Shown piece by piece: positions 29,967 to 39,146 of a stretch of DNA of 64,000 nt. Positions within the stretch are counted from its first letter, which is position 1. Every line of letters starts with the position of its first letter. The stretch is from assembly GCF_028745515.1 (NCBI RefSeq), contig NZ_JAQZSG010000015.1:1-64000 (forward strand), written 5' to 3'. A program made the position numbers and the translations under genes. This DNA is from Paenibacillus thermotolerans. GTDB taxonomy: Bacteria > Bacillota > Bacilli > Paenibacillales > YIM-B00363. The notes beneath the pieces are model-generated. The model ran no database searches. It saw only the letters and a list, made by a program, of their open reading frames with translations, and was not told the DNA's origin.

Positions 29967-30364
29967 TCATTCATCAACTTCACATAATACGTTCGATGCC
30001 TCGGGCCGTCGAACTCGCAGAAATAAATTCCCTGCCATCTGCCAAGTACGAGATTCCCCTCATGAATAATAACGGTTTGAGAGGTGCCTACTGTACTTGC
30101 TTTTAGATGGGAAGCGGTGTTCCCTTCCATATGACGGTATTTGGGATGCTGCCATGGATATACTTCATCCAGTCTCATGAGCATATCGCGGACTACGTCG
30201 GGGTCTGCGTTTTCGTTTATTGTGATGCCTGCCGTAGTATGAGGACAGTACACCACAGCCAATCCATGCCTTATTTTTTCTTGGCGAACGACCTCGGCCA
30301 CGTCAGCCGTAATATCGATCATTTCGTCTCTCTTTGAGGTTTGTAACGTCATTTTGCGGATCAT
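29963..30364 (-). CDS. YjbQ/UPF0047 family protein
   Basis: 133 residues. The family signature [13 protein letters not shown] and a second conserved segment ([11 protein letters not shown]) are present. Homologues have been given a secondary thiamine-phosphate synthase activity; the physiological role is not settled. The start at 30364 follows GGTGGAG at six bases; the frame upstream lacks a ribosome site. Confidence 0.9.
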   Translation of the reverse strand: MIRKMTLQTSKRDEMIDITADVAEVVRQEKIRHGLAVVYCPHTTAGITINENADPDVVRDMLMRLDEVYPWQHPKYRHMEGNTASHLKASTVGTSQTVIIHEGNLVLGRWQGIYFCEFDGPRHRTYYVKLMNE

Positions 30365-30992
30365 GTGCGTCTCCACCTTCACCATGGTTTTGTGTATCAC
30401 GTTTTGTCCATTTATTATGTTACCTTCGCGCTTCGCTTTGCACAATTTGCCCAATAACCCGACTCCACTATTATGGCAAAAGGATGTCTATGTTCTGGCG
30501 CGATTTGGTCATATTTTCAGGAATTTGGGTTTGCCGAATGACGGGATGGCAAATCTATGTTCAAAACCTGTTCTTTCCATGGCCGATTATGAACACACTT
30601 TTTCCATAATGTTTGGAGCCAACGGAATTTCAGCGGAATTATGGAAAGAAGGCAACACTTTATGAACATACTTTTGTCAAAGTGCTGCGCGGAGAAAGAT
30701 GTTGCTGCGGTATCGCCCGTTCGGATGATCCAATACCCGCCCATAAATTGCTCGATCGTCCAGCCTAACAGTTCCCCGTAAAGTTTCGATTCCATCATAG
30801 CACCGGCATCTCCATACACCATTCCCCATACACCATTCCCCATTCCCCATCACCCATTCCCTCAACTATATAAAAAATGGTTATCGCAATGAGATTTTAC
30901 CTACAACGATCGCAGTAAGCTTCTCCTAGTTTGCGCAGTTCGCCTGCGACCTCCGGTACCCCTCTAAAAAATTCAAAATCTCAGGGGCCCCC
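30365..30992. other. Gene-poor stretch
   Basis: No gene is convincing here. A minus-strand frame (30517-30843) begins with a sequence that reads like a protein for about 35 residues, then degenerates; it may be a decayed gene. A G-rich short tandem repeat lies at 30812-30861. Confidence 0.5.
30812..30861. repeat. Short G-rich tandem repeat (minus strand)
   Basis: The 14-bp unit CCATACACCATTCC occurs twice in tandem (30812-30839), then a CCATTCCCC-type run continues to 30861. The minus strand has four G-runs of three or four with 3-4 base loops, a possible G-quadruplex. Confidence 0.75.
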
Positions 30993-31364
30993 TCAATGCC
31001 GGAAAGAAAGCTCCTCCTCCGTTACATCCCAAAAAAATTCGGCGCACAGACATAGTACGAACCGTCGGGGGCCGGCGGGATCCGGAACTCCCCTTCGCCG
31101 AACAACGTCCGAGCGGAATCGGCTTAGGAAATAAGGCCGCGCATGATACCACTCGAAGCCGGCATCAATCGACACGGTTCCTTGCGCCCCTTCCGGCAAT
31201 TTTGGTCCTTCTGCCGCTAGCGCAAGGCGCCGAGCATGGTAAACTCTAAGCTGTGCAATGCATTCCTCCACGCAGGAGCGGAACCGGTTCGGCGGCACGT
31301 CGACAACTTGCGCGAATCGGCTCGAAAATGTGCCGAAGTTGCGTCGGCCTGAAATCGCTGTCAT
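30993..31364 (-). CDS. Hypothetical protein, 123 residues
   Basis: No family recognised. The evidence for a gene is a strong ribosome site (GGGAGGG, six bases before ATG) and an uninterrupted frame. The product is Arg- and Phe-rich with four cysteines (CVEEC near 31-35 and CLC near 104-106) and no membrane segment. It stands alone in a gene-poor region. Confidence 0.5.
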   Translation of the reverse strand: MTAISGRRNFGTFSSRFAQVVDVPPNRFRSCVEECIAQLRVYHARRLALAAEGPKLPEGAQGTVSIDAGFEWYHARPYFLSRFRSDVVRRRGVPDPAGPRRFVLCLCAEFFWDVTEEELSFRH

Positions 31365-31514
31365 CCTTGTCCCTCCCAGTCCGGCTCTATCATACTAGCA
31401 ATCATGGAGTTATCCGCCTCTTTTTTCCACGCGCCGTTTCTTTCAATCTATCAGAGAATAATTTGTTAGTAGAAGGAGGAATTCGTAGGATCATGTCGAA
31501 TGATTAGTATTGGA

Positions 31515-31655
31515 CATTAACAAGCGCGCCTAAATATTCGGGCATTCAGAGGCTCGAATTACGGGGGAACCAATTTTTGGGTGAATTGATCTCGCTTCAG
31601 AGGGATCATAGGGAACCTTCAACCGAACCCTTAAGCTAACCTCGTCGGCGTCGGA
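31515..31655 (+). promoter_or_regulatory. c-di-AMP riboswitch (ydaO/yuaA class)
   Basis: Conserved ydaO elements appear in order: GGGGGAACCAAT, TTTTTGGGTGAAT, AGGGAACCTTCAACCGAACCC, then AGCTAACCTCGTCGGCGTC. It ends about 15 nt before the start of an NlpC/P60 gene. This class commonly controls wall hydrolases and ion or osmolyte transporters, and binding of c-di-AMP usually turns genes off. The 5' boundary is approximate. Confidence 0.9.
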
Positions 31656-31668
31656 AGGAGTTTACCAA

Positions 31669-32334
31669 TTGAAAAAGACTGCTATTGCACTGCTTGCAGC
31701 CGGAATCGCTTTCGGCTCCATGGCCGGTACGGCTATGGCCGCGACTAAGCTCGAAACCGCGGTCGACAAACTGCTGGGCATCGACTACCGCTACGGCGGA
31801 ACGACAACGGCTGGCTTCGATTGCTCCGGATTTACTTCGTATGTATTCGAGAAATTCGGAATCGAGCTTCCGCGCACGTCGAAAGATCAAGCGAATGCCG
31901 GATTTAAGGTGGCACGCGACGAGCTGCGTCCCGGGGACCTCGTATTCTTCAATACGGACGGCAAAGGGATTTCTCATGTAGGCATTTACATGGGCGACGG
32001 CAAATTCGCGCACTCCTCCAGCAAGTATGGTGTGAAAATCAGCGAATTGAGCGAGGCGTACTATTCGAAGCGCTATGTTACCGCAAGACGGATTTTAGGC
32101 GGCGACAATTACATCAATATCGCGACGGAAGCGCCGAAGCAAGAAGCTGCGCAGCCGGCCCAAGCCGAAGCGAAGGCTGCGGCGGAGACTACGGCTGAGC
32201 CTGTCATTGTTGACCCGGCGGTAGACCCGGTTGCGGCTTATACGGAGCAATCGCTGCTTGAATCCGAGGACGAAGAAACGGCTGCATTAGCGCGTGCGTT
32301 TGCCGCCATCATGTCCTCTGCACAATCGAATTAA
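31669..32334 (+). CDS. Secreted NlpC/P60 cell-wall endopeptidase
   Basis: 221 residues: signal peptide ending near AMA-A (about residue 24), then an NlpC/P60 domain with catalytic Cys in GFDCSGFTSYVF and His in GISHVGIYMGDG, followed by an Ala/Glu-rich tail of about 70 residues. It should cut the peptide stems of peptidoglycan. The start is TTG behind GGAAGGAG at eight bases. It is controlled by the c-di-AMP riboswitch, linking wall turnover to c-di-AMP. Confidence 0.92.
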   Translation: MKKTAIALLAAGIAFGSMAGTAMAATKLETAVDKLLGIDYRYGGTTTAGFDCSGFTSYVFEKFGIELPRTSKDQANAGFKVARDELRPGDLVFFNTDGKGISHVGIYMGDGKFAHSSSKYGVKISELSEAYYSKRYVTARRILGGDNYINIATEAPKQEAAQPAQAEAKAAAETTAEPVIVDPAVDPVAAYTEQSLLESEDEETAALARAFAAIMSSAQSN

Positions 32335-32348
32335 TACGCACCTCTGCG

Positions 32349-32393
32349 GCCCTGGAAGACGCTCGGACGAGCGCTTCCGGGGTTTCCTTTTTC
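32349..32393 (+). terminator. Terminator after the NlpC/P60 gene
   Basis: CCCTGGAAG and CTTCCGGGG arms with an inner GCTC/GAGC stem, followed by TTTCCTTTTT. Confidence 0.8.
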
Positions 32394-32395
32394 CT

Positions 32396-32441
32396 TACCG
32401 AAAAAACCGGACCGCCGTCAATTCGGCAGCCCGGTCTTTTC
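32396..32441 (-). terminator. Terminator after the LamG gene
   Basis: ACCGG..CCG and CGG..CCGGT arms followed by a U-run (TTTTTTC) on the minus strand. Confidence 0.8.
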
Positions 32442-32444
32442 ACT

Positions 32445-33224
32445 TTAGTAGATTCGGTTACCCCACTCTTTGTACAAACTTTCAATGTCCACCGCTCTTA
32501 AAGCTTTGCTCCAAATTTTCACATAGCCGATTTTGCCGGTCATATAGGAGCGCGCGCCGTCATCCACCTCAGGGTCGACGCCGATGGTCAAGTCCACGAT
32601 CATCGCCTGGGCAATGGAGCCGTCCTTCACTTTGGAAGCGACCTTCTTGCCGTCCATGTACAGCACCGCCTCGTGGCCGTCAAACGTAAGCGCCGCATGA
32701 TAGATCGTGTCTTTCTTCAGTTCCTTGCTCTCGAGTACGACATACTCCGCGGATTCGCCGTCATCGCTCTCGATGTAAAGCCAACCCTCAAGCTTCTTGG
32801 TAACCGGGTTGAATTCGAGCGCGTAGTCGGAAGTCTGCGTCTTCGCAACGATGTCCTGCGTTCCGTCCAACGTGCCTAACGAGAAGACGGAAGCGATCGT
32901 AATTTTCGCCGGACTCAAGCTTTCCTTGTCTTTGATGCGGATATACGATTTGCCGTCAAGCACAAGCACTTTCTTCTTGAATGCTTTGTCCTGCACGACC
33001 GTCGGCTTGCCGACCGCTTTCCCGTCGTTCTTTCCCTTGGAGGAATCCTTCGTTGCGGATTCTTCGAACGTATAGTTGATAAGATCCGGATTGAACGCCG
33101 ATTTTTTGGCTTTCGTCGTTGATGTCGACCCGCCTTTCGTTGATGTGGTGCCCGCTGCAAGCGCCGGCGCGGAGAATGCCAGCGTCGCGGCCATAGCGAT
33201 CAATAGTAAAGATTTCACCTTCAT
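32445..33224 (-). CDS. Secreted single-domain LamG-like protein
   Basis: 259 residues: signal peptide (cleavage near ALA-A, residue 24), a Thr/Ser/Lys-rich linker, then one concanavalin/LamG-like jelly-roll (about 50-255) with KVLVLDGKSYIRI, TIASVFSLGTLDG and YHAALTFDGHEAVLYMDGK. The domain is clearly homologous to the two C-terminal domains of the phosphoesterase encoded just upstream, so it arose by duplication. Binding to sugars or wall is inference. It lies 28 nt downstream of that gene. Confidence 0.82.
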   Translation of the reverse strand: MKVKSLLLIAMAATLAFSAPALAAGTTSTKGGSTSTTKAKKSAFNPDLINYTFEESATKDSSKGKNDGKAVGKPTVVQDKAFKKKVLVLDGKSYIRIKDKESLSPAKITIASVFSLGTLDGTQDIVAKTQTSDYALEFNPVTKKLEGWLYIESDDGESAEYVVLESKELKKDTIYHAALTFDGHEAVLYMDGKKVASKVKDGSIAQAMIVDLTIGVDPEVDDGARSYMTGKIGYVKIWSKALRAVDIESLYKEWGNRIY

Positions 33225-33252
33225 AGTGCTTCCTCTTCCTTTCGGTTATGTT

Positions 33253-35646
33253 TTATTTTGACGCTTTCTTTACCTTGTGTGCGCTGTAAAGCGCGATTAC
33301 CTGTTCTTGAGTGAACGCCTCGCTGTAAATTTGGACGAGCGATATTTTGCCGTTCAGAAAGCTTCGTCCTTGATGCTCCGGCTCCGGGTCGGCTCCGATC
33401 GCCAGATCGACAGGATCGCCCGCTCGGGAGATGTCCCCTTCCGCTTTCTTGGAGTCGACCTTCTCCCCGTTCAAATAAATGGCGCTCTCCTTGCCGTCGA
33501 ACGTTGCGACGACGTGATACACCTGATTCGCCTTCAGCTCCGGCGTGCTGACGACCACATAAGCGCCTTCTCCTGCGCCCTTCACGTAAATCCAAGATTC
33601 GAGCTTCTTTGTGCCCGGATTATACTCCAAGCCGTAGTCGGAGTTTTGATTTTTCGCAACGATGTCCTGTACCGCGTCGAGCGTCGAGAGAGAGAACTGG
33701 GCCGCCATCGTTACATGCTTCACCCGCTGCGTCTCGTTATCCGGAATGTTGATATAGGACGAGTTGCCGTCAAGCACGAGCACGTTTTTGCCGAACGCTT
33801 CATCATATTGCACCTTCGGCGTTCCGACGGCCGTTCCCGTATTGTTCGCCGCGGAAAAATCTTCGGTTGCGGAAACGGCGAAGTCGTAATCGATCACATC
33901 GGCGGCACCGTATAGACCTTTATATGCATATTCCGCTTCAATCGACGTAAGCGCTTTGTCGTATATTTTGACGAAGCCGATCTTGCCCTTCATCAAACTT
34001 CTCGCCTTACGCTCCGGCTCCGGATCGGCGCCGATGGCAAGGTCTACCGGGTCTCCCGCTTGGGAAATTTCGCCCTCCGCTTTCTTCGCCCCTACCTTCT
34101 TCCCGTTTAAGTACATGACGCTTTCTTTCCCGTCGAAGGCGGAAATCACGTGATACACCTTGTTTGCCTGCAGCTCCGGCGTCTCGACGACCACATAGGC
34201 GCCTGTCTCTCCGTTTTTCACGTAGATCCAAGATTCCAGCTTCTTCGTATCAGGATTGTACTCGAGCCCGTAATCGGACGATTGATTTTTGGCGACAATG
34301 TCCTGCACGCCGTCCAGCGTGGCCAAGGAAAATTGAGCCTCCATCGTAACCTGCTTCACGCGCTGCGTCTGATTGTCCGGTATGTTGATATACGATTCTC
34401 CGTCCAGCACCAATACGTTCTTGCCGAACGCCTCATCGTACGCCACCTTCGGATGGCCCACCGCCGTGCCTTGATTGTCCGCCGGTGACCGGTCGAGCGT
34501 AGCCGATCTTGCGAAATCATAATAAAGCACATTCGGCTGCGGCAGCTCCTTCGGCGCTTCTGCCCTCGGCTCCTCCGCCGGAGTATCGTTGTAGCTCGGA
34601 ACAGTGGCGTTCGGATCGGCTGCGATCGGGAACTGAATCGTATACTGCGCTTCCTTGATCCATTCCTGCTTGTTGAAATCGCGCCCCTTGATAACCACTT
34701 TGTCCTTGTAAACCTCTACATACAAGCCTTCGCTCGGCTTCGTTCCGGCCGGCTTGTCTTCGGCGTTGTACGGCTGGCGAACGGAAGAGGAATCCGCCAT
34801 CGTAAACTTGCCGCGTATAAATTGATTCTCAATGTTCAGCTTCCAGTGGGTATGCCCGCTGAAGAAGACGACTTGCGGATATGGGCTCAAAATTTCGGCA
34901 AGCTCTTTATACTGCACGACCGGCCGCTTGTTGCTTTCGGAGTTGGTCGCGGCGAACGTTTGCGGCAGCGGCTGATGCAGGAATATAAAGATCGGCTTAT
35001 GGTTCGACGCGCTGATGGCGACCGTCTTCTTCAGCCAATCCAGCTGTTCTTGGGATAAATAAGCGTCTTCGCCTTGGGTAGGATCGTCTTGGCGGTATTT
35101 CTCCGAGCCCAAGAAAATAAAGTGATATCCTTTAATCCAAGTATCGTGGTACAACCGCTTGTTTCCGGTATATTTAAAGAAGCGTTCGATGGACATTTGC
35201 TCCGTTTCGCCGTTCGGAAAGGTGTCCATGTTCATTTGGCCGGATTTGTCGTACCAAGCTTTATAAAATTCGTGATTTCCGATCGTAGTGTACACTTTGG
35301 CCGGATGAGGATTGTCCTTCAGCACTTTCTGATAGGACAAATAGTCCTCTTCTCTGCCGGTAACGGTCAAATCGCCGTTAATCACGAGCGCATCCGACTT
35401 CGGATTGATGGCATACAGATCTTTCAGAGCAGCCGCGAACTTCCGTTCGGAAATGACATCCCCCTTCTGTATGTGAATATCGCTGATGACCGGGAACGCA
35501 ATCGCCGGCTTTGCCGCCGCCGCATTGGCGTTATTTGCGGAGGACGCCGTGCCGGCTGTGCCTGCCCCTCCGGCCGCCCATGCCGGAACGGTTAACGATA
35601 ATAAGAGAGAAAGCGTTACAAGTGCGGCAAACCATTTCGAGCGCAT
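33253..35646 (-). CDS. Secreted metallophosphoesterase with two LamG domains
   Basis: 797 residues. After a signal peptide, a calcineurin-type phosphoesterase shows all metal motifs: ISDIHI, NGDLT, GNHEF and SGHTHW. A linker leads to two tandem LamG-like domains (about 365-570 and 575-790) that are strongly alike. It probably hydrolyses a phosphoester outside the cell while bound to a surface. The ATG at 35646 follows AAAGGG at nine bases; earlier in-frame starts exist at 35655 and 35670. Same operon as the lipoprotein paralogue upstream. Confidence 0.88.
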   Translation of the reverse strand: MRSKWFAALVTLSLLLSLTVPAWAAGGAGTAGTASSANNANAAAAKPAIAFPVISDIHIQKGDVISERKFAAALKDLYAINPKSDALVINGDLTVTGREEDYLSYQKVLKDNPHPAKVYTTIGNHEFYKAWYDKSGQMNMDTFPNGETEQMSIERFFKYTGNKRLYHDTWIKGYHFIFLGSEKYRQDDPTQGEDAYLSQEQLDWLKKTVAISASNHKPIFIFLHQPLPQTFAATNSESNKRPVVQYKELAEILSPYPQVVFFSGHTHWKLNIENQFIRGKFTMADSSSVRQPYNAEDKPAGTKPSEGLYVEVYKDKVVIKGRDFNKQEWIKEAQYTIQFPIAADPNATVPSYNDTPAEEPRAEAPKELPQPNVLYYDFARSATLDRSPADNQGTAVGHPKVAYDEAFGKNVLVLDGESYINIPDNQTQRVKQVTMEAQFSLATLDGVQDIVAKNQSSDYGLEYNPDTKKLESWIYVKNGETGAYVVVETPELQANKVYHVISAFDGKESVMYLNGKKVGAKKAEGEISQAGDPVDLAIGADPEPERKARSLMKGKIGFVKIYDKALTSIEAEYAYKGLYGAADVIDYDFAVSATEDFSAANNTGTAVGTPKVQYDEAFGKNVLVLDGNSSYINIPDNETQRVKHVTMAAQFSLSTLDAVQDIVAKNQNSDYGLEYNPGTKKLESWIYVKGAGEGAYVVVSTPELKANQVYHVVATFDGKESAIYLNGEKVDSKKAEGDISRAGDPVDLAIGADPEPEHQGRSFLNGKISLVQIYSEAFTQEQVIALYSAHKVKKASK

Positions 35647-35659
35647 CGACTTCATCCCT

Positions 35660-36655
35660 TTACTTTTCAATTTTGAATTTAGAGGTATCGCGAACGAATT
35701 CGGCCTGTTCCACCCATTGCCTCGTGTCGTGGCGCCGTCCTTTGATCGTTACGATATCCCCTTCAACCTCGACGAACAAGCTCTCGCTGTTCGGTCCTTC
35801 GATCGGCTGGTTCGCTTCGTTATAAGGCCGGAAGACGGAGGATGAGCCGACCATCGCGAAACCCTCTTCCTTATATAGATCCTTGCTGATTAATTCGAAG
35901 TGGGTGTGCCCCGAGAAATAAATGACCTCCGGATATTTCTCAAGCAGCTGTCTCAGCTCTTGATGCTGGACGACACCCATGTCGTACCAGCTGCCCGCAA
36001 TCGTTGCCGGAAGCTGCTGATGAAGAAATACAAAGATCGGCTTCGGATGTTCGGCGTCCCGCTTCTCGGCCAGCTTATCCTCCAGCCAGCTTAACTGGGC
36101 TTCCGACAAATACGCGTCTTCCATCGACTCCGGGTCTTTATCCCTGTATTGCTCACCCCCTAAAAAGATGAAATGGTATCCATTAACCCAAGCGTCTCTG
36201 TACACCTGCTCCAGCTTCATGGAAGCTTTAAACAGATCTACCGCTTGTTCGGAGGTCCACCCGTTCGGGAACGTATCGGCGCTCCAGTTGCGGTCTTTGT
36301 CGTACCACATTTTGTAGAACTCGTGATTTCCGATCGTCGCGTAAACCGGCGGCAGCTCATATTCGCCCATAATACCGTTGAGCGTTTGATAGTCTTCTTC
36401 AAAGCCATCGGTCAGGTCGCCGTTGATGACCATCAGATCTTGCTTTTCCATCGTTTGATAGTCGTCAAGCGCCGCTCTGAATTTGTCTTGGGATTCCTTA
36501 TCCCACGCTTGCACGTGAATATCGGACATCACTGCGAATCGAATCGGGCCCACCTCCTTCTGCGCGAAGCCCGGCAACGAACAGCCTTGAAAAAAGACCG
36601 CCATCCCCAAAAAATGAATAGCTGTAAGCGCTTTAGCAATAGATGACTGCCTCAC
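35660..36655 (-). CDS. Metallophosphoesterase lipoprotein
   Basis: 331 residues with a lipobox near residue 25 (FFQGC), so it is membrane-anchored outside the cell. The calcineurin-type motifs are MSDIHV, NGDLTD, GNHEFY and SGHTHF. It is a paralogue of the phosphoesterase domain of the next gene (13-nt gap). The substrate is unknown. The start is GTG behind GGGAGGT. Confidence 0.88.
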   Translation of the reverse strand: MRQSSIAKALTAIHFLGMAVFFQGCSLPGFAQKEVGPIRFAVMSDIHVQAWDKESQDKFRAALDDYQTMEKQDLMVINGDLTDGFEEDYQTLNGIMGEYELPPVYATIGNHEFYKMWYDKDRNWSADTFPNGWTSEQAVDLFKASMKLEQVYRDAWVNGYHFIFLGGEQYRDKDPESMEDAYLSEAQLSWLEDKLAEKRDAEHPKPIFVFLHQQLPATIAGSWYDMGVVQHQELRQLLEKYPEVIYFSGHTHFELISKDLYKEEGFAMVGSSSVFRPYNEANQPIEGPNSESLFVEVEGDIVTIKGRRHDTRQWVEQAEFVRDTSKFKIEK

Positions 36656-36865
36656 ATCCGACCTCCCTTGATCCGGAACGATTAAGATTGTTAAGATTTT
36701 GTAAATTTTTTCTTTGCATGCAGAACTATATCACGGAATAAATATTTCCGCCATATTTTTTTGCGTGGATGGATATATTTTTTAAACGGTAATTTACAAC
36801 CCCGAAATGTTCTATTATCTTTAAATTGGTTTCTTCTATAAAAATCATATTAGGAGGGTCCGCCC

Positions 36866-37975
36866 TTGCCGCAAAATCGCTTAATACAAAACATACGAAG
36901 CTTTTTGATCGGTATGACCGCGGTTTTTACGCTGCTGGCCGTTTCCCCGCCCGGGGTATTCGCACATGCGGCAACTTTCGTGGTTTCGGACTTTTCGACA
37001 CCCGAGCCGAATATCGTCAGGCTGGTGCTGCGCGTTGACGAGAAGACAATTATGGAGGTCGCCGCCGAAGCCGACCGGAACGGAGACGGGGTCATTGATG
37101 CGGACGAGTTGAAAACCGGATACGAATCGATCATCCACCCCTACCTGTCTAAAAGGATCACGGTCAGCAACAACGGCGAAGCGCTCTCGATGGTTGCCGT
37201 CAAGCAAGAGTTACCGAACCCGAACGTGCTTCGGTTCGAGTTCGATTTTCCGTCGGAGCAGCCGATCGAGCAGCTTTCGATCGGTTACGATGCGTTCTTT
37301 GAGGTCGCTCCGGACCACACGAATATTGCGGCGTTCCGTATCGGTGAGGAACAATCTTTCCAGCACTTGTTTTCCGGCGATAACAAAGTATGGACCGGCC
37401 GACTCGGCGAAGCCCCCTTAGTGGCGGAGACCGTCGTGCAATTTGTGCTTCTCGGCATCGAGCATATTTTGACCGGCTACGACCATCTGCTGTTTCTGTT
37501 TGCGCTTCTCTTGATTCGGGCAAGCTTCCGCCAGACGATCGCCATCGTCACCTCGTTCACGGTCGCCCACAGCATCACGCTGGCGCTCGCCGCATTGAAT
37601 ATCGTGTCGCTCCCTTCCCGGTTCGTAGAAGCATTTATTGCGCTGTCCATCGTTTATGTAGTGATCGAAAATGTGTTCCGCGTCAAACCTATCAAATACC
37701 GCTGGGTGCTTACCTTCATCTTCGGACTCATTCACGGCTTCGGCTTTGCGGGGGCTCTTCGCGAAATCGGTTTGCCGAAAAGCCAGGAAATGTATGCGCT
37801 CGTCACATTTAATGTAGGGGTAGAGTTGGGGCAGCTCGCCGTGGTGTGCGTCGTATTGCCGCTGTTGTTCGCCATAGGCGGCCGCAGCTGGTATTCCCGG
37901 ATGCAGCTTGCCGCCTCGTGCCTCATCGGCGCGTTCGGACTGTTTTGGCTCGTCAGCCGGATTGCCGGGGTTTGA
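36866..37975 (+). CDS. HupE/UreJ-like membrane protein with an exported EF-hand domain
   Basis: 369 residues. A signal-type segment (residues 12-32) precedes an extracytoplasmic domain of about 150 residues that contains a textbook EF-hand calcium loop (DRNGDGVIDADE, near 71-82). Six or so membrane segments of the HupE/UreJ_2 type follow, with conserved GIEHILTGYDHLLFL and HGFGFAGAL. HupE/UreJ proteins are linked to nickel or other metal handling; the role here is inference. The start is TTG behind TAGGAGGG. Divergent from the phosphoesterase operon. Confidence 0.8.
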   Translation: MPQNRLIQNIRSFLIGMTAVFTLLAVSPPGVFAHAATFVVSDFSTPEPNIVRLVLRVDEKTIMEVAAEADRNGDGVIDADELKTGYESIIHPYLSKRITVSNNGEALSMVAVKQELPNPNVLRFEFDFPSEQPIEQLSIGYDAFFEVAPDHTNIAAFRIGEEQSFQHLFSGDNKVWTGRLGEAPLVAETVVQFVLLGIEHILTGYDHLLFLFALLLIRASFRQTIAIVTSFTVAHSITLALAALNIVSLPSRFVEAFIALSIVYVVIENVFRVKPIKYRWVLTFIFGLIHGFGFAGALREIGLPKSQEMYALVTFNVGVELGQLAVVCVVLPLLFAIGGRSWYSRMQLAASCLIGAFGLFWLVSRIAGV

Positions 37976-38040
37976 TAGGCTCTGCCGTCTCCTTGTGTTA
38001 CACTATTTAATAGTAAAAACGATCGCAAGGAGTTTTACAG

Positions 38041-38814
38041 ATGAAGCTGGTTTCCTGGAACGTCAACGGATTAAGGGCATGCGTGAACAAAGGGTTTCAT
38101 GACTATTTCAAGGCAGCGGACGCGGATATTTTCTGCATTCAGGAAACAAAGCTGCAAGAAGGGCAAATTACGATGGGGCCCGAGGAAGGTTACGGGGACT
38201 ACGAGCAATACTGGAATTACGCCGAGAAAAAAGGATATTCAGGCACCGCCGTGTTTACTAGAATCAAACCTCTTTCCGTACGCTACGGCATGGAACAAAA
38301 TTCGGAGCCCGAGGGACGAATCATTACACTGGAGTTCGATTCTTTCTATGTCGTAACCGTGTATACGCCGAATGCCAAGCGGGACTTATCAAGGCTGCCG
38401 TACCGACTGGAATGGGAGGAACGGTTTCGGAGCTACCTCAAAAAGCTGAATGAGGACAAGCCTGTCGTCGTTTGCGGCGACCTGAACGTTGCCCATCGGG
38501 AAATCGACATCAAGAACGCCAAATCGAATCACGGCAACTCCGGCTTCACCGAAGAGGAACGCGGCAAAATGACCTCCTTGCTGGACGCCGGATTTATCGA
38601 CACCTTCCGGCACTTCTATCCGGACAAGACCGATGTGTATACATGGTGGTCCAATATGCCGGGAGTGCGCGCACGGAACGTAGGGTGGCGGATCGACTAT
38701 TTTCTGGCGTCCGAAAGGCTGGCGCCTTATCTGAAGGATGCGCAAATCGATTTCCACATCCTGGGGAGCGACCATTGCCCCGTCGTATTGGAGATGGCGG
38801 ATACTTTCGAGTAA
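38041..38814 (+). CDS. exoA: Exodeoxyribonuclease III / AP endonuclease
   Basis: 257-residue exonuclease-endonuclease-phosphatase enzyme of base-excision repair. Motifs: WNVNGLRA, CIQETKLQ, VCGDLNVAH and LGSDHCPV with the catalytic Asp-His. AAGGAG lies eight bases before the ATG. Single-gene unit followed by a terminator. Confidence 0.95.
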   Translation: MKLVSWNVNGLRACVNKGFHDYFKAADADIFCIQETKLQEGQITMGPEEGYGDYEQYWNYAEKKGYSGTAVFTRIKPLSVRYGMEQNSEPEGRIITLEFDSFYVVTVYTPNAKRDLSRLPYRLEWEERFRSYLKKLNEDKPVVVCGDLNVAHREIDIKNAKSNHGNSGFTEEERGKMTSLLDAGFIDTFRHFYPDKTDVYTWWSNMPGVRARNVGWRIDYFLASERLAPYLKDAQIDFHILGSDHCPVVLEMADTFE

Positions 38815-38826
38815 AGACCTGTCAGC

Positions 38827-38856
38827 AAAGCGGAGGGCGAGAGTCCTCCGCTTTTT
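38827..38856 (+). terminator. Terminator after exoA
   Basis: AAAGCGGAGG and CCTCCGCTTT form a 10-bp stem followed by TTG. Confidence 0.85.
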
Positions 38857-38891
38857 GCATCTGTTGCGACAGCCGCGGCTTGCCGCCGCTC

Positions 38892-38957
38892 TCATACGAT
38901 CCACCCCGCCATGCCGGCCGCAAGAACGAAACAACCTGCAAATATCGGTTTCCTCAT
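38892..38957 (-). CDS. Very small hydrophobic peptide (21 residues), tentative
   Basis: An ATG preceded by TGGAGGCG at five bases opens a 21-residue frame that looks like a signal peptide with a lipobox-like IFAGC and then FVLAAGMAGWIV. It may be a real small peptide or chance. The rest of 38858-39146 holds no other gene; a TTGCACAATTGTGC palindrome lies near 39050. Confidence 0.3.
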   Translation of the reverse strand: MRKPIFAGCFVLAAGMAGWIV

Positions 38958-39146
38958 GCAATCGCCTCCATTTACCTTTCTTTTAAATCTTAAGCTCTCG
39001 AACTCTTATTTAATGAAAAACCAGCTCAATTACGAGAATGGTACATCTTGCACAATTGTGCGATTTGATGGGGAAAAGTCGCCCCGTCCAAAGCCGCCCT
39101 AAGTACATACTTATAACTAAATGAAAAGAAAGCGAGGTCAGACTAT

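Noticed and set aside
30517-30843. Minus-strand frame of 108 codons
   Set aside because: Start is within the G-rich tandem repeat and the second half has no protein-like pattern; at best a remnant.
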